A model generated the notes under the pieces. That model saw only the letters and a program-made list of their open reading frames with translations. It made no database searches and had not been told where the DNA came from. Shown piece after piece: positions 8,437 through 18,516 of a stretch of DNA of 64,000 nt. How positions within the stretch are numbered: the first letter of the stretch is position 1; every line of letters starts with the position of its first letter. The stretch covers positions 1 to 64,000 of the forward strand of contig DESG01000035.1 of assembly GCA_002361175.1 (NCBI GenBank). The letters are read 5' to 3'. The position numbers and the translations under genes are program-made. Source of the stretch: Lachnoclostridium sp. UBA3320. GTDB lineage: Bacteria; Bacillota; Clostridia; Lachnospirales; Lachnospiraceae.

Positions 8437-10686
8437 ATGCCGAAAAGATACAAGAGACTAATATATGCATTTATTACCACAATTTTAATTCTGGTCTTTG
8501 GCGTACGCTTTAATAATGGAAACAAAGCACATGCAGAAGCGGTAGGAGTTGTTAATGTGAGTGGATATCTAAATGTACGACAGGGACCAGGAATATCATA
8601 TGCGTTGTTAAAATCGGGTGGAACAGGCGTTACACTGACAAATGGGCAGAAAGTGTCAATTACTGCAAAGGCGGGAGACTGGTATCATATTAGTTTCAAA
8701 CTTAATGGCAGTAATCATAAAGGCTATGTAAAAGGTTCTTATATTAAAGTGCAGGGCAGAAGCGTGTGTACGGAGGTTACTGCTTCTATAGTTGACACAG
8801 ATTTAATGCTTATGAAAAAAGCTTCGGCAACTGGTGCATGTGTAAAAGCTGGTGAAGAAGATATAATTATGCCAACTGGTTCTGAAGTTACACTTATAGA
8901 TGAAACTACAAAGAAAAAACAGAAGTGGTATTATATATCATTTGATTATCAAGATGAAACATACGAAGGTTATGTAAAAGCTGAAAGTCTTAATATTTCA
9001 TATGGGAAGGGTATTCCTGGAATATGGAAAGGAAGTGCAAAGACACCACTTTATAAGGACGCTGGCAAAAGCACAGTTGTAGAAAGTGCAGGTAAAAAAG
9101 TAAATATAGGTGTTAATAAACAGTTTAATATAATAAATGAAAGTACGGTTGCTAAAAACAAATATTTTTATATTAAAGTACGTGCTAAAAATAAAACTGT
9201 ATATGGCTATGTACCAGCTATTTCTACTAGGTTTCAAATAGTTCAGACAGAACAAGCTTCTCCTGCTGAGGTGACAGAAAATCCATCTGTAACAGAGACT
9301 CCAGCAGATGAAACAAACCAACCAGATGAAACAGTAGCTCCAGATGCAACAGCAACTCCTGAAGTTACACCTACACCATCTAAGTCCCCATCTGATACGC
9401 CAGAACCAACAAGCACAGTACCACTTACTAGTGATGAATTTAAAAAGGAGCTTCAAGATGAGGGATTCCCTGAAAGTTATATTAAACCACTTATGCTGCT
9501 GCATGAAAAATATCCACGCTGGAAATTTAAAGTATTTGATACAGGCCTTAATTGGGCAACAGTTATTAAAAATGAATCTGTAGTAGGAGTTAATTTATTA
9601 AGTGTTAATAAGTCATATGACTGGAAGTCAACAGAAGAGGGTGCATATGACTGGAAGACGGATAAATACATACCTCATGATGGCAGCACATGGGTAGCAG
9701 CTTCAGAAAAGGCTGTAAAATACTATATGGACCCAAGAAATTTCTTAGATGAAAGAGGAATATTTCAGTTTGAAAGTCTTGAATACCACAGTGACACACA
9801 GACACAAGATGGAGTGGAGAAAATTTTAAGTAACACTCCTATGCATGATAAGACATTTTCATATAATGGCGGCAAATCTGAGATAAAGTATTCAGAGGCA
9901 TTTATAAAAGCAGCAGAATCTTCTGGTGTAAGTCCTTACCATCTTGCCTCACGTGTAAAACAGGAAGTTGTTGTAAGTTCTACACTTATGAGTACTTCTG
10001 TATCTGGAACTGTGTCAGGTTATGAAGGAATTTATAACTTTTATAATATAGGGGCGTATAGTAGCACTGAGGCTGGCGGCGCAATCGCTAATGGTCTTAA
10101 ATGGGCAAGCACTGGTGATACCTATAACCGTCCATGGAATGACAGATATAAGTCAATAACTGGCGGAGCAGAGTATATAGGCAAGAATTATATTAATGTT
10201 GGGCAGAATACACTTTATCTTGAAAAATTTAATGTGACATCTACAAACAGGTATGACCACCAGTATATGACTAATATTGAAGCACCAAATAGCGAAGCAA
10301 CGAAAACTGTTTCAGCATATGGTGTGATTGATAAGGATATGTCTATTATATTTTCCATACCTGTCTATAACAATATGCCTGATAAGCCATGTGAAGTACC
10401 ATCAGGAGGACAAAACCCTAATAATTATTTAAAAACATTGTCTGTTAAAAATCATAAATTTAATTCACCATTTGTACTAGGTGATGACGGAAGTAAAACA
10501 TATAAAGTTTCAGTAGATAAAGATGTTGACAGTATAAAAATATCTGCAACAACAGTTAGTTCATCTGCGACACTTTCAGGAACAGGCAATAAAGAGCTTT
10601 CAGAGGGTGTCAATACATTTACGATTAATGTTACTTCTGAAAGTGGGGACGTTAGAAAATATACAATAGAAGTGACTAGAGAATAA
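8437..10686 (+). CDS. secreted SH3/glucosaminidase autolysin
   Basis: Exported wall hydrolase of about 749 residues. I place the start at ATG 8437 after GGAG; a TTG at 8425 is the alternative. A signal helix (about 8-25) ends near AHA-EA. Three bacterial SH3-like domains follow (about 33-105, 115-185, 195-265; the first has YLNVRQGPG), then a P/T/E-rich linker (270-335). Next comes an endo-beta-N-acetylglucosaminidase domain (340-650; ASRVKQEVV, FYNIGAYSS and WNDRYKSITGGAEYIG), and finally a cadherin-like beta sandwich (670-749). By family it cuts the peptidoglycan glycan chain. It is two bases from a cohesin-like membrane protein gene, suggesting a joint surface function. Confidence 0.85.
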   Translation: MPKRYKRLIYAFITTILILVFGVRFNNGNKAHAEAVGVVNVSGYLNVRQGPGISYALLKSGGTGVTLTNGQKVSITAKAGDWYHISFKLNGSNHKGYVKGSYIKVQGRSVCTEVTASIVDTDLMLMKKASATGACVKAGEEDIIMPTGSEVTLIDETTKKKQKWYYISFDYQDETYEGYVKAESLNISYGKGIPGIWKGSAKTPLYKDAGKSTVVESAGKKVNIGVNKQFNIINESTVAKNKYFYIKVRAKNKTVYGYVPAISTRFQIVQTEQASPAEVTENPSVTETPADETNQPDETVAPDATATPEVTPTPSKSPSDTPEPTSTVPLTSDEFKKELQDEGFPESYIKPLMLLHEKYPRWKFKVFDTGLNWATVIKNESVVGVNLLSVNKSYDWKSTEEGAYDWKTDKYIPHDGSTWVAASEKAVKYYMDPRNFLDERGIFQFESLEYHSDTQTQDGVEKILSNTPMHDKTFSYNGGKSEIKYSEAFIKAAESSGVSPYHLASRVKQEVVVSSTLMSTSVSGTVSGYEGIYNFYNIGAYSSTEAGGAIANGLKWASTGDTYNRPWNDRYKSITGGAEYIGKNYINVGQNTLYLEKFNVTSTNRYDHQYMTNIEAPNSEATKTVSAYGVIDKDMSIIFSIPVYNNMPDKPCEVPSGGQNPNNYLKTLSVKNHKFNSPFVLGDDGSKTYKVSVDKDVDSIKISATTVSSSATLSGTGNKELSEGVNTFTINVTSESGDVRKYTIEVTRE

Positions 10687-10688
10687 TA

Positions 10689-11762
10689 ATGTTATATATA
10701 TATTTAAAAAAACGAATACATATTTTTATAATTGTACTATTGCTGTCTGTATGTATGTCAGATAGCAAAAGTGCACAAGCAGCAAGTGCATCTGTTTCGG
10801 TGACAGTAAAAGATAATGACGTTGTAAAGGGTGATGCTGTGTATGTTATAATAACAGTGGATTCTTCTGACGAAATCGGCGGTTTTAAAGGGTATTTTAG
10901 TTACGACAACAGTGTTTTGCGATATGTCACAGGCGGCAGTGTTATAAGCGGCAATGATGATGAATTTCTTGTATCTGATACAGATAGAGAAACTGGAACA
11001 CATAAGATAAAATATGTAGTTAAATTTATTGCAAGAGCAGCTGGCAATACAACTATTAAATTAAAAAATCCTTATGCTGTATATAGCTATGATGACAATC
11101 AGACAGAGATGTCAGTTTCTTATATTCCTTTAAATATTGTTGTTAGAAAAAAAGAGCAGATGCAGACTAAAAAGCCTGTAGTAACACAAGCACCTGTAGT
11201 AACAGAAGCACCAACTATTACAAACAAGCCTGAAGAGACAAAAGAACCAGTTGAGACAAAGAAGCCTCCTACTAAAGCTAATAACTCTAATAATTCTAAT
11301 GATATAAAGGCATCTTTAAAAAATGGTGAAATTGTGCTTAGCACAAAAGAAAAGTATACTGTTACAGAACTTACTGATAAAACACTGCTGCCGGAAGGTT
11401 TTGGCGAAACAGCCATAAAGATAGGTGATAAGCTTATTACAGCATATGTTTTAGAAAATAGCACAGACCACAAGTTTATGCTTATATATTGTAAAAAAGG
11501 AGACCATAAACCAGAGTTTTATCTGTATGATAAAGAAGAAATGGAACTTATGCCATATGAAAAAGTGCAGGCATGGTACAGGGGAAACAGTGGTAATTCT
11601 GTCGTTATAAAAGATGCAGACAATAATATTGAAGTGCAGAAATTTAAATACATACTTGCGATTGTCATAATAATATGCCTATTGCTTGTAATAATAACTA
11701 TATCTGTTTATATGCATTTTAAAGGAATGAGTAAAGATGATTTAACAGAAATTTTAAAATAA
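10689..11762 (+). CDS. cohesin-like membrane-anchored surface protein
   Basis: A 357-residue protein with a signal helix (about 9-24, ending near AQAA), a cohesin-like beta domain (33-150) and a T/P/K/E linker (153-205). Cohesin-style features are VKGDAVYVIITVD, FKGYFSYDNSVLRY, and VVKFIARAAGNTTIKL. A second globular part (207-310) leads to a transmembrane helix (about 320-343) and a short cytosolic tail. Cohesins bind dockerins in cellulosomes, but stand-alone relatives serve as general surface adhesion modules; no dockerin is visible here. It follows the autolysin gene with a two-base gap and precedes clpC by 30 bases. Confidence 0.7.
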   Translation: MLYIYLKKRIHIFIIVLLLSVCMSDSKSAQAASASVSVTVKDNDVVKGDAVYVIITVDSSDEIGGFKGYFSYDNSVLRYVTGGSVISGNDDEFLVSDTDRETGTHKIKYVVKFIARAAGNTTIKLKNPYAVYSYDDNQTEMSVSYIPLNIVVRKKEQMQTKKPVVTQAPVVTEAPTITNKPEETKEPVETKKPPTKANNSNNSNDIKASLKNGEIVLSTKEKYTVTELTDKTLLPEGFGETAIKIGDKLITAYVLENSTDHKFMLIYCKKGDHKPEFYLYDKEEMELMPYEKVQAWYRGNSGNSVVIKDADNNIEVQKFKYILAIVIIICLLLVIITISVYMHFKGMSKDDLTEILK

Positions 11763-11792
11763 ACAGAGAAATAGAATGGAGGACAAAAACGC

Positions 11793-14240
11793 ATGCAGAG
11801 ACGTTTCACAAAAAACGCAGAAAAGGCTTTAGATTATGCGAAGAAGTCAGCAAAGTCATTAGGGCATAACTATGTTGGAACAGAGCATATTTTACTAGGA
11901 CTATTAAAATCAAAAGGAGTTGCAGCAGAGGTACTTGAGGAAAATGGGGTAACTACTGACCTTATCAGACCACTTATGGAAGATTTTATGTCAGGCGGCA
12001 AAGTGGTAATAACAGATAATGAGGCAGAGTTTACACCAAAAGCAAGGAGTGTTATAGACAGAAGTATTGGCGAGGCAGAGAGACTTGGTTCATCTTCAGC
12101 AGGGTCAGAACACCTTCTTATTGCTGTTTTAAAAGAAAATGATGGCATGGCATTGCGTCTTTTAAATACAAAAGGAATAAATATACAAAAGATTTATATT
12201 GATGTATTAACTGCTACGGGGCAAGATGCCACAAGTGCTAAAAATGAGTATATGATGCAGCGCAGCAGGAGAAATGGCAAGTCTTTAACACCAGTGCTTG
12301 ACCAGTACAGCAGAGATTTGACAGAGTATGCAAGAGAAGGTAAACTTGACCCTGTAATAGGCAGAGATGCAGAGATAAGGAGGCTTGTTGAGATACTTAG
12401 CAGGCGCACAAAGAATAATCCATGTCTTGTAGGCGAGCCAGGAGTTGGCAAAACTGCTGTTGTGGAAGGACTTGCACAAGATATAGCTGCTGGCAATATA
12501 CCAGAAATTATACAGGATAAAAGAGTACTTACACTTGATTTATCAGGTATGGTGGCTGGCTCTAAGTATCGTGGTGAATTTGAAGAACGTATAAAACGTG
12601 CCATAAAGGAAGTTACCCAATCAGGTAATGTACTGCTATTTATAGATGAAATTCATACAATTATCGGTGCAGGTGGTGCAGAAGGTGCACTGGATGCCGC
12701 CAATATATTAAAACCTTCTCTAGCACGTGGAGAATTACAGCTTATAGGTGCAACAACAAGAGATGAATACCGCAAGTATATCGAGAAAGACGCTGCCCTT
12801 GAAAGGCGTTTTCAGCCAGTAGATGTAGAAGAACCTGACGAAGATGAAACGATAGCTATATTAATGGGGCTGCGTGAACGCTACGAAAGACATCACAATG
12901 TGGAGATAACAAACAATGCTATAATAGATGCAGTAAAGATGTCTGAACGCTATGTCAATGACAGATTTCTTCCAGATAAGGCTATTGATACGATAGATGA
13001 AGCAGCAGCAAGAGCAGGACTTAAAAGATATATCCCTTCTCCTGAACTTAAAAGCCTTGAAGAAGATCAAATTGCACTTGATAAGGAAAAAGAGGATGCT
13101 ATAAGAAATGAAAATTATACTCTTGCAGGAAAATTAAAACGCAAACAGGAAGATAATGCAGTACGTATTAAAGAAATTCGCCAAAATATGGAAGATAAAC
13201 GTCTAAACACTTCTGTAAAAGTTACAGGAGATGATGTGGCAGATGTAATTGCTGGTTGGACAAAGATTCCTGTACAGAAACTTAAAGAAGAAGAAACGGA
13301 GCGTTTAAGAAAGCTTGAAGAGATACTTCATAAACGTGTAGTTGGACAAGAAGAGGCGGTTAGTGCAGTTTCTAAGGCAGTCAGACGTGGAAGAGCAGGA
13401 CTAAAAGACCCTGCACGCCCTATAGGCTCGTTCTTATTCTTAGGCCCTACAGGTGTTGGTAAGACAGAACTTTCCAAAGCACTTGCAGAAGCTGTTTTTG
13501 GCAAAGAAAATGAAATAATCAGGGTTGATATGTCTGAATATATGGAAAAGCACAGTGTATCTAAGATGATTGGTTCACCTCCTGGATATGTAGGTTATGA
13601 AGATGGAGGGCAGCTTAGCGAAAAAGTAAGAAGACATCCATACTCAGTAATTCTCTTTGATGAGATAGAAAAAGCACATTCAGATGTTTTTAATATACTT
13701 TTGCAAATACTTGAAGATGGACATGTAACTGATGCACATGGAAGAAAAGTTAGTTTTAAGAATACAATTATCATAATGACATCTAATGCAGGAGCACAAC
13801 AGATAGTTGCGCCTAAACATTTGGGCTTTGGTGTAAATGATGATGAAGAGGCAGACTACAAGAAGATGAAATCAGGCGTTATGGAAGAAGTAAAGCGTAT
13901 ATTTAAACCTGAATTTATAAACAGGATTGATGAAGTTCTTGTTTTTAGAGTACTTAATAAGGATAATATTAAGGAAATAGTCCATATACTTCTTAATGGA
14001 TTTGGCAAGAGGATTAAAGAACAGATGGGATTAGAACTTGAAGTAAAAGATGCAGCAATAAACCATATAGCTGAAAGCGGGTTTGATAAAACGTATGGCG
14101 CAAGACCAATAAGACGTGCAATTCAGACAAAAATAGAAGATGAAATGGCTGACAGGCTTCTTTCTGGTGAGATAAAATATGGAGATAAAGTAATTGTGGA
14201 TTATGACGGCGATAACAAGTTAAGCTTTGCAATTTTATAA
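11793..14240 (+). CDS. clpC: ClpC-type AAA+ unfoldase
   Basis: Hsp100 ATPase of 815 residues that feeds substrates to ClpP. Two N-terminal Clp_N repeats (about 1-145) are followed by AAA-1 with Walker A GEPGVGKT and the DEIH box. A UVR-like middle segment contains [18 protein letters not shown], the mark of ClpC rather than ClpB. AAA-2 has [15 protein letters not shown] and the [21 protein letters not shown] stretch. The protein ends in the usual D2-small domain ([10 protein letters not shown]). The GGAGG site is clear. The usual partners ctsR, mcsA and mcsB do not precede it; it instead sits behind two surface-protein genes, with radA nearby as often seen. Confidence 0.96.
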   Translation: MQRRFTKNAEKALDYAKKSAKSLGHNYVGTEHILLGLLKSKGVAAEVLEENGVTTDLIRPLMEDFMSGGKVVITDNEAEFTPKARSVIDRSIGEAERLGSSSAGSEHLLIAVLKENDGMALRLLNTKGINIQKIYIDVLTATGQDATSAKNEYMMQRSRRNGKSLTPVLDQYSRDLTEYAREGKLDPVIGRDAEIRRLVEILSRRTKNNPCLVGEPGVGKTAVVEGLAQDIAAGNIPEIIQDKRVLTLDLSGMVAGSKYRGEFEERIKRAIKEVTQSGNVLLFIDEIHTIIGAGGAEGALDAANILKPSLARGELQLIGATTRDEYRKYIEKDAALERRFQPVDVEEPDEDETIAILMGLRERYERHHNVEITNNAIIDAVKMSERYVNDRFLPDKAIDTIDEAAARAGLKRYIPSPELKSLEEDQIALDKEKEDAIRNENYTLAGKLKRKQEDNAVRIKEIRQNMEDKRLNTSVKVTGDDVADVIAGWTKIPVQKLKEEETERLRKLEEILHKRVVGQEEAVSAVSKAVRRGRAGLKDPARPIGSFLFLGPTGVGKTELSKALAEAVFGKENEIIRVDMSEYMEKHSVSKMIGSPPGYVGYEDGGQLSEKVRRHPYSVILFDEIEKAHSDVFNILLQILEDGHVTDAHGRKVSFKNTIIIMTSNAGAQQIVAPKHLGFGVNDDEEADYKKMKSGVMEEVKRIFKPEFINRIDEVLVFRVLNKDNIKEIVHILLNGFGKRIKEQMGLELEVKDAAINHIAESGFDKTYGARPIRRAIQTKIEDEMADRLLSGEIKYGDKVIVDYDGDNKLSFAIL

Positions 14241-14382
14241 AAAAGTAACAAAAAATTGTGATTTTCATCAGAAAATAGTAGAAAAAATATACAAAATATG
14301 TTATTCTGTATATATAAGAAGTATTTATATTATACAAAAATTACTTATTACACTACTTAATAATATACAAGGAGGGGAAGAA

Positions 14383-14796
14383 ATGGCTGTAATAGAGGAA
14401 TTAATCCGTAAAGAGGCTGATGGTACATTAAGTTTTGGCAACTTTGAACTTGATGCCAAAAAGAAACTGTCTGATTTTGAATTTGAAGGTGACTTATACA
14501 AGGTTAAAACTTTCAAGGAAATTACAAAACTTGAAAAAAATGGTATGTTTGTATATGAGTCCGTACCAGGAACGGTTGTTTCCCATATGAAAGCAGACAG
14601 TGCAGAGATTAAATTTTCTGTTGAAGGTATGGAGGATGCCTCTGTAACCCTTGAACTTGAACCTGAGAAAGAATATGAGGTTTATATCAAGGGCATTAAT
14701 GCAGGCAAAATGAAAACGAACCTTGGAGGGAAACTTGTGCTAAGTATTGAGCTTGACCCAGGCAAGGCAGAAGATATCAGAGTGGTAAGGTTATAA
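14383..14796 (+). CDS. small conserved protein of unknown function
   Basis: A 137-residue protein beginning at the ATG behind GGAGGGG; an in-frame upstream ATG at 14227 overlaps clpC and is unlikely. The sequence starts MAVIEELIRKEADGTLSFG and is rich in short beta strands: YKVKTFKEITKLEKN, then SVPGTVV, then a C-terminal EYEVYIKGINAGKMKTN and LGGKLVLSIELDP. No signal peptide, metal site or catalytic motif is visible. It lies one base from radA, so the two are co-expressed. I recall relatives in this position in Lachnospiraceae, sometimes misleadingly labelled endosialidase, but I cannot assign a function. Confidence 0.75.
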   Translation: MAVIEELIRKEADGTLSFGNFELDAKKKLSDFEFEGDLYKVKTFKEITKLEKNGMFVYESVPGTVVSHMKADSAEIKFSVEGMEDASVTLELEPEKEYEVYIKGINAGKMKTNLGGKLVLSIELDPGKAEDIRVVRL

Positions 14797-14797
14797 T

Positions 14798-16180
14798 ATG
14801 GCAAACGCAAAGAAAAAATCAGTTTTCTTTTGCAGTGAGTGTGGTTTTGAATCACCAAAATGGTTAGGGCAATGTCCAGCGTGTCATCAGTGGGACACAT
14901 TTGCTGAAGCGCCAGTTTCAAAGCGTATGTCAGGAACTGTAAAAGGAATTTTTCCAGGAAATACTCACAGTACACCTGCAAGACTTAATGAAGTAAAGGC
15001 AGATGAAGAAGAACGAATTGTTACAGGAATAGGAGAACTTGACAGAGTTCTTGGCGGCGGTATTGTATCTGGCTCGCTTATACTTGTTGGCGGAGACCCA
15101 GGCATTGGTAAATCAACGCTCTTGCTACAGATGTGTAGGATATTGTCAGAAAATGAACACAAGATTTTATATGTATCAGGCGAAGAGTCACCTAAGCAGA
15201 TAAAGATGCGTGCTGAAAGGCTGGGTGACTTTAGCAGCAACCTGTATATACTATGTGAAACAGATCTTGTTACTGTCACAGAAGTTATAACAGATATGAA
15301 GCCTGAAATAGTTATAATAGATTCAATTCAAACAATGTACAGTGAAGATGCAGGACAGGCACCAGGAAGTGCGAGTCAGATAAGGGAAGCTACAGGCAGA
15401 TTTATGAAACTTGCCAAAAATTTGCCAGTGTCTATATTTATAGTGGGTCATGTAACTAAAGAAGGTGTAGTTGCTGGACCAAGACTTCTTGAGCACATGG
15501 TAGATACTGTGCTATATTTTGAAGGAGATGGTGTTGCTTCATACAGGTTTTTAAGAGGTGTTAAAAACCGCTTCGGTTCGACAAATGAGATAGGTGTATT
15601 TGAAATGCGCCAAAATGGACTTGAAGAAGTCTTAAATCCATCAGGTTATATGCTTCAAGGCAAGCCTGAAAACGAACCTGGCTCTGTAGTAACATGTTCA
15701 ATAGAGGGCACAAGACCTATACTTGTAGAAGTACAGGCACTAGTATGCCAAACAAATTTTAACATGCCACGGCGTACAGCAGCAGGAACCGATTACAACA
15801 GAGTAAATCTTTTGATGGCAGTAATCGAAAAAAGGCTTGGCATACGGCTAGGAGGCTATGATGCTTACATAAATGTGGCTGGCGGTATGAGGATAAGTGA
15901 ACCTGCACTTGATTTGGGGATTGTGGCTGCAATAATTTCTAGCTACCAAAACCAAGCTTTTGACAGCAAAACAGTGTGTTTTGGTGAAATAGGGCTTGTT
16001 GGTGAAGTAAGGGCAGTTAATCTATCTGAGCAGCGTGTAATGGAGGCAGCAAAACTTGGTTTTGAACGCTGTATTATGCCCAGAGCTAACTTCCAGAAAC
16101 TTAATGTAAGTAAAAATGCTTTAAATGGTATGAGGTTGTCAGGAGTAAGCAGTATTTATGAATTGCTGGAGGTAATTTAA
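14798..16180 (+). CDS. radA: DNA repair protein RadA
   Basis: RadA (Sms) of 460 residues, a branch-migration helicase in homologous recombination. It has the N-terminal C4 zinc finger (CSECG and CPAC, about 10-30), a RecA-like core with Walker A GGDPGIGKST, the RadA-specific KNRFG motif (VKNRFGSTNEIG, about 255), and the C-terminal Lon-protease-like domain (GGMRISEPALDLGIVAA) without a catalytic serine-lysine pair. It follows the 137-residue protein by one base and its TAA overlaps the next gene's ATG. Confidence 0.97.
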   Translation: MANAKKKSVFFCSECGFESPKWLGQCPACHQWDTFAEAPVSKRMSGTVKGIFPGNTHSTPARLNEVKADEEERIVTGIGELDRVLGGGIVSGSLILVGGDPGIGKSTLLLQMCRILSENEHKILYVSGEESPKQIKMRAERLGDFSSNLYILCETDLVTVTEVITDMKPEIVIIDSIQTMYSEDAGQAPGSASQIREATGRFMKLAKNLPVSIFIVGHVTKEGVVAGPRLLEHMVDTVLYFEGDGVASYRFLRGVKNRFGSTNEIGVFEMRQNGLEEVLNPSGYMLQGKPENEPGSVVTCSIEGTRPILVEVQALVCQTNFNMPRRTAAGTDYNRVNLLMAVIEKRLGIRLGGYDAYINVAGGMRISEPALDLGIVAAIISSYQNQAFDSKTVCFGEIGLVGEVRAVNLSEQRVMEAAKLGFERCIMPRANFQKLNVSKNALNGMRLSGVSSIYELLEVI

Positions 16181-16536
16181 TGGGATTACGGGAAAACGAA
16201 GTAGATACGGAACATGTTCTAAGAAGAATGGAAAACACTATGAATAATCTTGAACAGATGTCATTTGATTCAATAAATATTACAGACCGTCTTGTGACAC
16301 TGTTAAGCGAAGCAAGAGAATATGCTGCTATAATGAAATCAGGTACACAGGCCGAGTGTGATGCTGCATTTGGAGCATTATGTGAAATTCTTGATAAAAT
16401 CTTGGAAACGGCGTTTATCGTAAATAATATATCACATGACCTTGAAAATGAGACATTATACCAGAGAGATACAGTTGAAGCTATAAAACAAATTGTTGAT
16501 TTCTTTTATTCAATAACAGATGATATTAATTTATAA
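16180..16536 (+). CDS. hypothetical helical protein after radA
   Basis: A 118-residue soluble protein whose ATG overlaps the radA stop codon, so it is translationally coupled. It is almost entirely predicted alpha helix, with heptad-like stretches such as RRMENTMNNLEQMSF and DRLVTLLSEAREYAAIM. It contains two cysteines but no metal site. The family is not one I can name. A hairpin terminator directly overlaps its stop, so it closes the clpC/radA group. Confidence 0.65.
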   Translation: MGLRENEVDTEHVLRRMENTMNNLEQMSFDSINITDRLVTLLSEAREYAAIMKSGTQAECDAAFGALCEILDKILETAFIVNNISHDLENETLYQRDTVEAIKQIVDFFYSITDDINL

Positions 16537-16563
16537 GGCATTGGTGTAAATTCCAATGCCTTT
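16535..16563 (+). terminator. rho-independent terminator after the radA group
   Basis: AAGGCATTGG pairs with CCAATGCCTT across an eight-base loop, starting inside the stop codon of the preceding gene. The downstream T run is short. Confidence 0.7.
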
Positions 16564-16628
16564 CCCTGTTGCAACACGACACCTTATAGGATATAATCTT
16601 ATATAAATATATGAAAGGCAGTAAGATT

Positions 16629-18218
16629 ATGAAAGTTGAAAATGAAAGTGGAGATAAAAGTTATTTAAAAGACCTTAAAGGCAGAATACAGAGCAATTTA
16701 AGTGGTTATCTTCGAATTGTGTTGACTGCTTTTATAGTACTTATACAGTTTTTATTTATAATTTTCCTCCCATTTTCACTAAGAAATATGACAGTGTATT
16801 TTTATTATATATGGGAAATTATATCTATTATTGCTATCGTGACACTTGTTAACCGCAATCAAAGCCCCTCGTACCGACTGGCATGGATATCTATAGTTAT
16901 GATTCTGCCTGTCAGCGGATTTATTATGTACTACCTATGGGGGAGGGCAAGTAAAAGTAAGCGCAATCTTGACCAACATATACTGCGACAGATTTCTTAT
17001 GGTAAACAATTTCTTTTACAAGATGAAGATGTTTACCTTGATTTTATTACTAAAAACCCAGTGCAGGGAAGAATGGTAAAGTATATGGAAACTGAAGGTT
17101 TTCCTATTACCGCTGGCAATGGTGTGGACTTTTATTCTATGGGGGAAGATATATTTGAAGAAATATTTAAAGATTTAGAAAAAGCCAAAAAATTTATACT
17201 AATTGATTTCTTTATTGTAGCTGAGGGTGGAATATGGGACAAAATGCATGAAATACTGAAACATAAAATTAGTGAAGGCGTTGAAGTAAAATTTTTGTAT
17301 GATGATTTTGGCTCTGCAATAAGAACTCGCAAATATTTTAGACAAATTTTAGAGCATGAGGGATTTGAAGTCAGGGTTTTTAATCCAGTACACAAATATA
17401 TGGGTGAGTTATATATGAATTTTCGCTCACATCAAAAAATTATTGTAATTGATGGTGAAGTTGGATATACTGGCGGCTTTAATCTTGCAGATGAATATGC
17501 CAACCTTATTGAAAGATTTGGTATATGGAAGGACACAGGCATACGTATAAGAGGTGAAGCAGTATGGGGGCTTACTGTTGTCTTTTTCCAGATGTGGGAA
17601 GCGTCTGAAAATTCAGATAAACATGTGGACTATTTAAAGTATAAAACGAACTTTACACAAAACTTTGGTGATGTGTATTGTCAAGTTATTTCAGATGGAC
17701 CAGCTAATAACCCAAGTAATCCTATAGAAAGCATTTACAATCAAATGATTGTATTTTCTGATAAATATCTGTATATAACTACTCCTTATCTTATTATAGA
17801 AGATTATATGAAAACATCCTTAATTGAGGCGGCAAAACGTGGTGTGGATGTAAGGATTATAACACCAAATATTCCAGATAAAAAAAATACAAAGCTGCTT
17901 ACTAATTATAACTATGGACCTCTTTTAAAAGAAGGAGTAAGAATTTATGAATATACGCCAGGGTTTATCCACGCTAAACAGATACTTACTGAAAATGCTG
18001 TTATAGTAGGCACTATAAATATGGATTATAGAAGCTTTTATCTGCACTATGAAAATGGTGTGTGGATGTCAGGGAAAAAGATACAAGAAACCGTTAGAAA
18101 AGACTTTTTTAACACATTTGAAATAAGTAAAGAAATAACGTATGAAGAGTGGCTTAACCGCCCTTATAGGTGGAAAATTGTACAGCCATTATTAAATCTT
18201 TTTTCAACATTATTTTAG
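16629..18218 (+). CDS. cls: cardiolipin synthase
   Basis: Phospholipase-D family cardiolipin synthase of about 529 residues. It condenses two phosphatidylglycerol molecules at the membrane. Two N-terminal transmembrane helices (about 26-50 and 56-76), with a hydrophobic segment to about 100, are followed by two HKD motifs. These are HQKIIVIDGEVGYTGG (about 272) and HAKQILTENAVIVGTINMD (about 446). In the second, the Asp of the usual HxKxxxxD is shifted or replaced (HAKQILTEN), a variation seen in several Firmicutes. The start at ATG 16629 follows AAAGG; an upstream ATG at 16611 is also possible. Confidence 0.92.
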   Translation: MKVENESGDKSYLKDLKGRIQSNLSGYLRIVLTAFIVLIQFLFIIFLPFSLRNMTVYFYYIWEIISIIAIVTLVNRNQSPSYRLAWISIVMILPVSGFIMYYLWGRASKSKRNLDQHILRQISYGKQFLLQDEDVYLDFITKNPVQGRMVKYMETEGFPITAGNGVDFYSMGEDIFEEIFKDLEKAKKFILIDFFIVAEGGIWDKMHEILKHKISEGVEVKFLYDDFGSAIRTRKYFRQILEHEGFEVRVFNPVHKYMGELYMNFRSHQKIIVIDGEVGYTGGFNLADEYANLIERFGIWKDTGIRIRGEAVWGLTVVFFQMWEASENSDKHVDYLKYKTNFTQNFGDVYCQVISDGPANNPSNPIESIYNQMIVFSDKYLYITTPYLIIEDYMKTSLIEAAKRGVDVRIITPNIPDKKNTKLLTNYNYGPLLKEGVRIYEYTPGFIHAKQILTENAVIVGTINMDYRSFYLHYENGVWMSGKKIQETVRKDFFNTFEISKEITYEEWLNRPYRWKIVQPLLNLFSTLF

Positions 18219-18236
18219 AAATGGAGGAATATCTAA

Positions 18237-18491
18237 ATGATATATACAAATGTATGTAAACATTGCCATACAGTATTTAAATCAAAGATAAGGACTATGT
18301 GCTGCAAAAATTGCCGCAGTGAAGATTCAGATATATTGGATGATATTGTACAGTATTTAAAACTTTATCCCAATAGCAATGCTTTGCAGATATCAGAAGA
18401 ACTTGGTGTACATCCATATGTAATAGTTAAATATATTGATGAGGGGTGGCTTGGGAAAGCTTATGGAAAGTTTTGTAAGCTGCCTGATTAA
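18237..18491 (+). CDS. YvyF-like zinc-ribbon protein
   Basis: An 84-residue protein with an N-terminal treble of cysteines, CKHC at about residue 7 and CCKNC at about 22, forming a probable zinc ribbon. A helical segment with the sequence NALQISEELGVHPYVIVKYIDEGWLG follows, split as ALQISEELGVHP and YVIVKYIDEGWLG. The layout and the IDEGWLG end match the flagellar-region protein YvyF/TIGR03826, which in Bacillus lies in the late flagellar operon. Here it sits between cls and ruvA, with a GGAGG site. Its role is unknown; control of flagellar or cell-surface genes is an inference only. Confidence 0.6.
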   Translation: MIYTNVCKHCHTVFKSKIRTMCCKNCRSEDSDILDDIVQYLKLYPNSNALQISEELGVHPYVIVKYIDEGWLGKAYGKFCKLPD

Positions 18492-18516
18492 CTAGATGTA
18501 AAAAGAGGTGCTTAAC

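Noticed and set aside
9241..9420. Repetitive A/C-rich stretch that might look like a repeat array
   Set aside because: It encodes the Pro/Thr/Glu linker of the autolysin and has no regular repeat and spacer units, so it is not a CRISPR or satellite.
8998..9504. A 168-codon minus-strand frame inside the autolysin gene
   Set aside because: It is antisense to a well-supported gene, has a biased Cys/Phe/Tyr/Trp composition typical of reverse-frame translation, and has no ribosome binding site.
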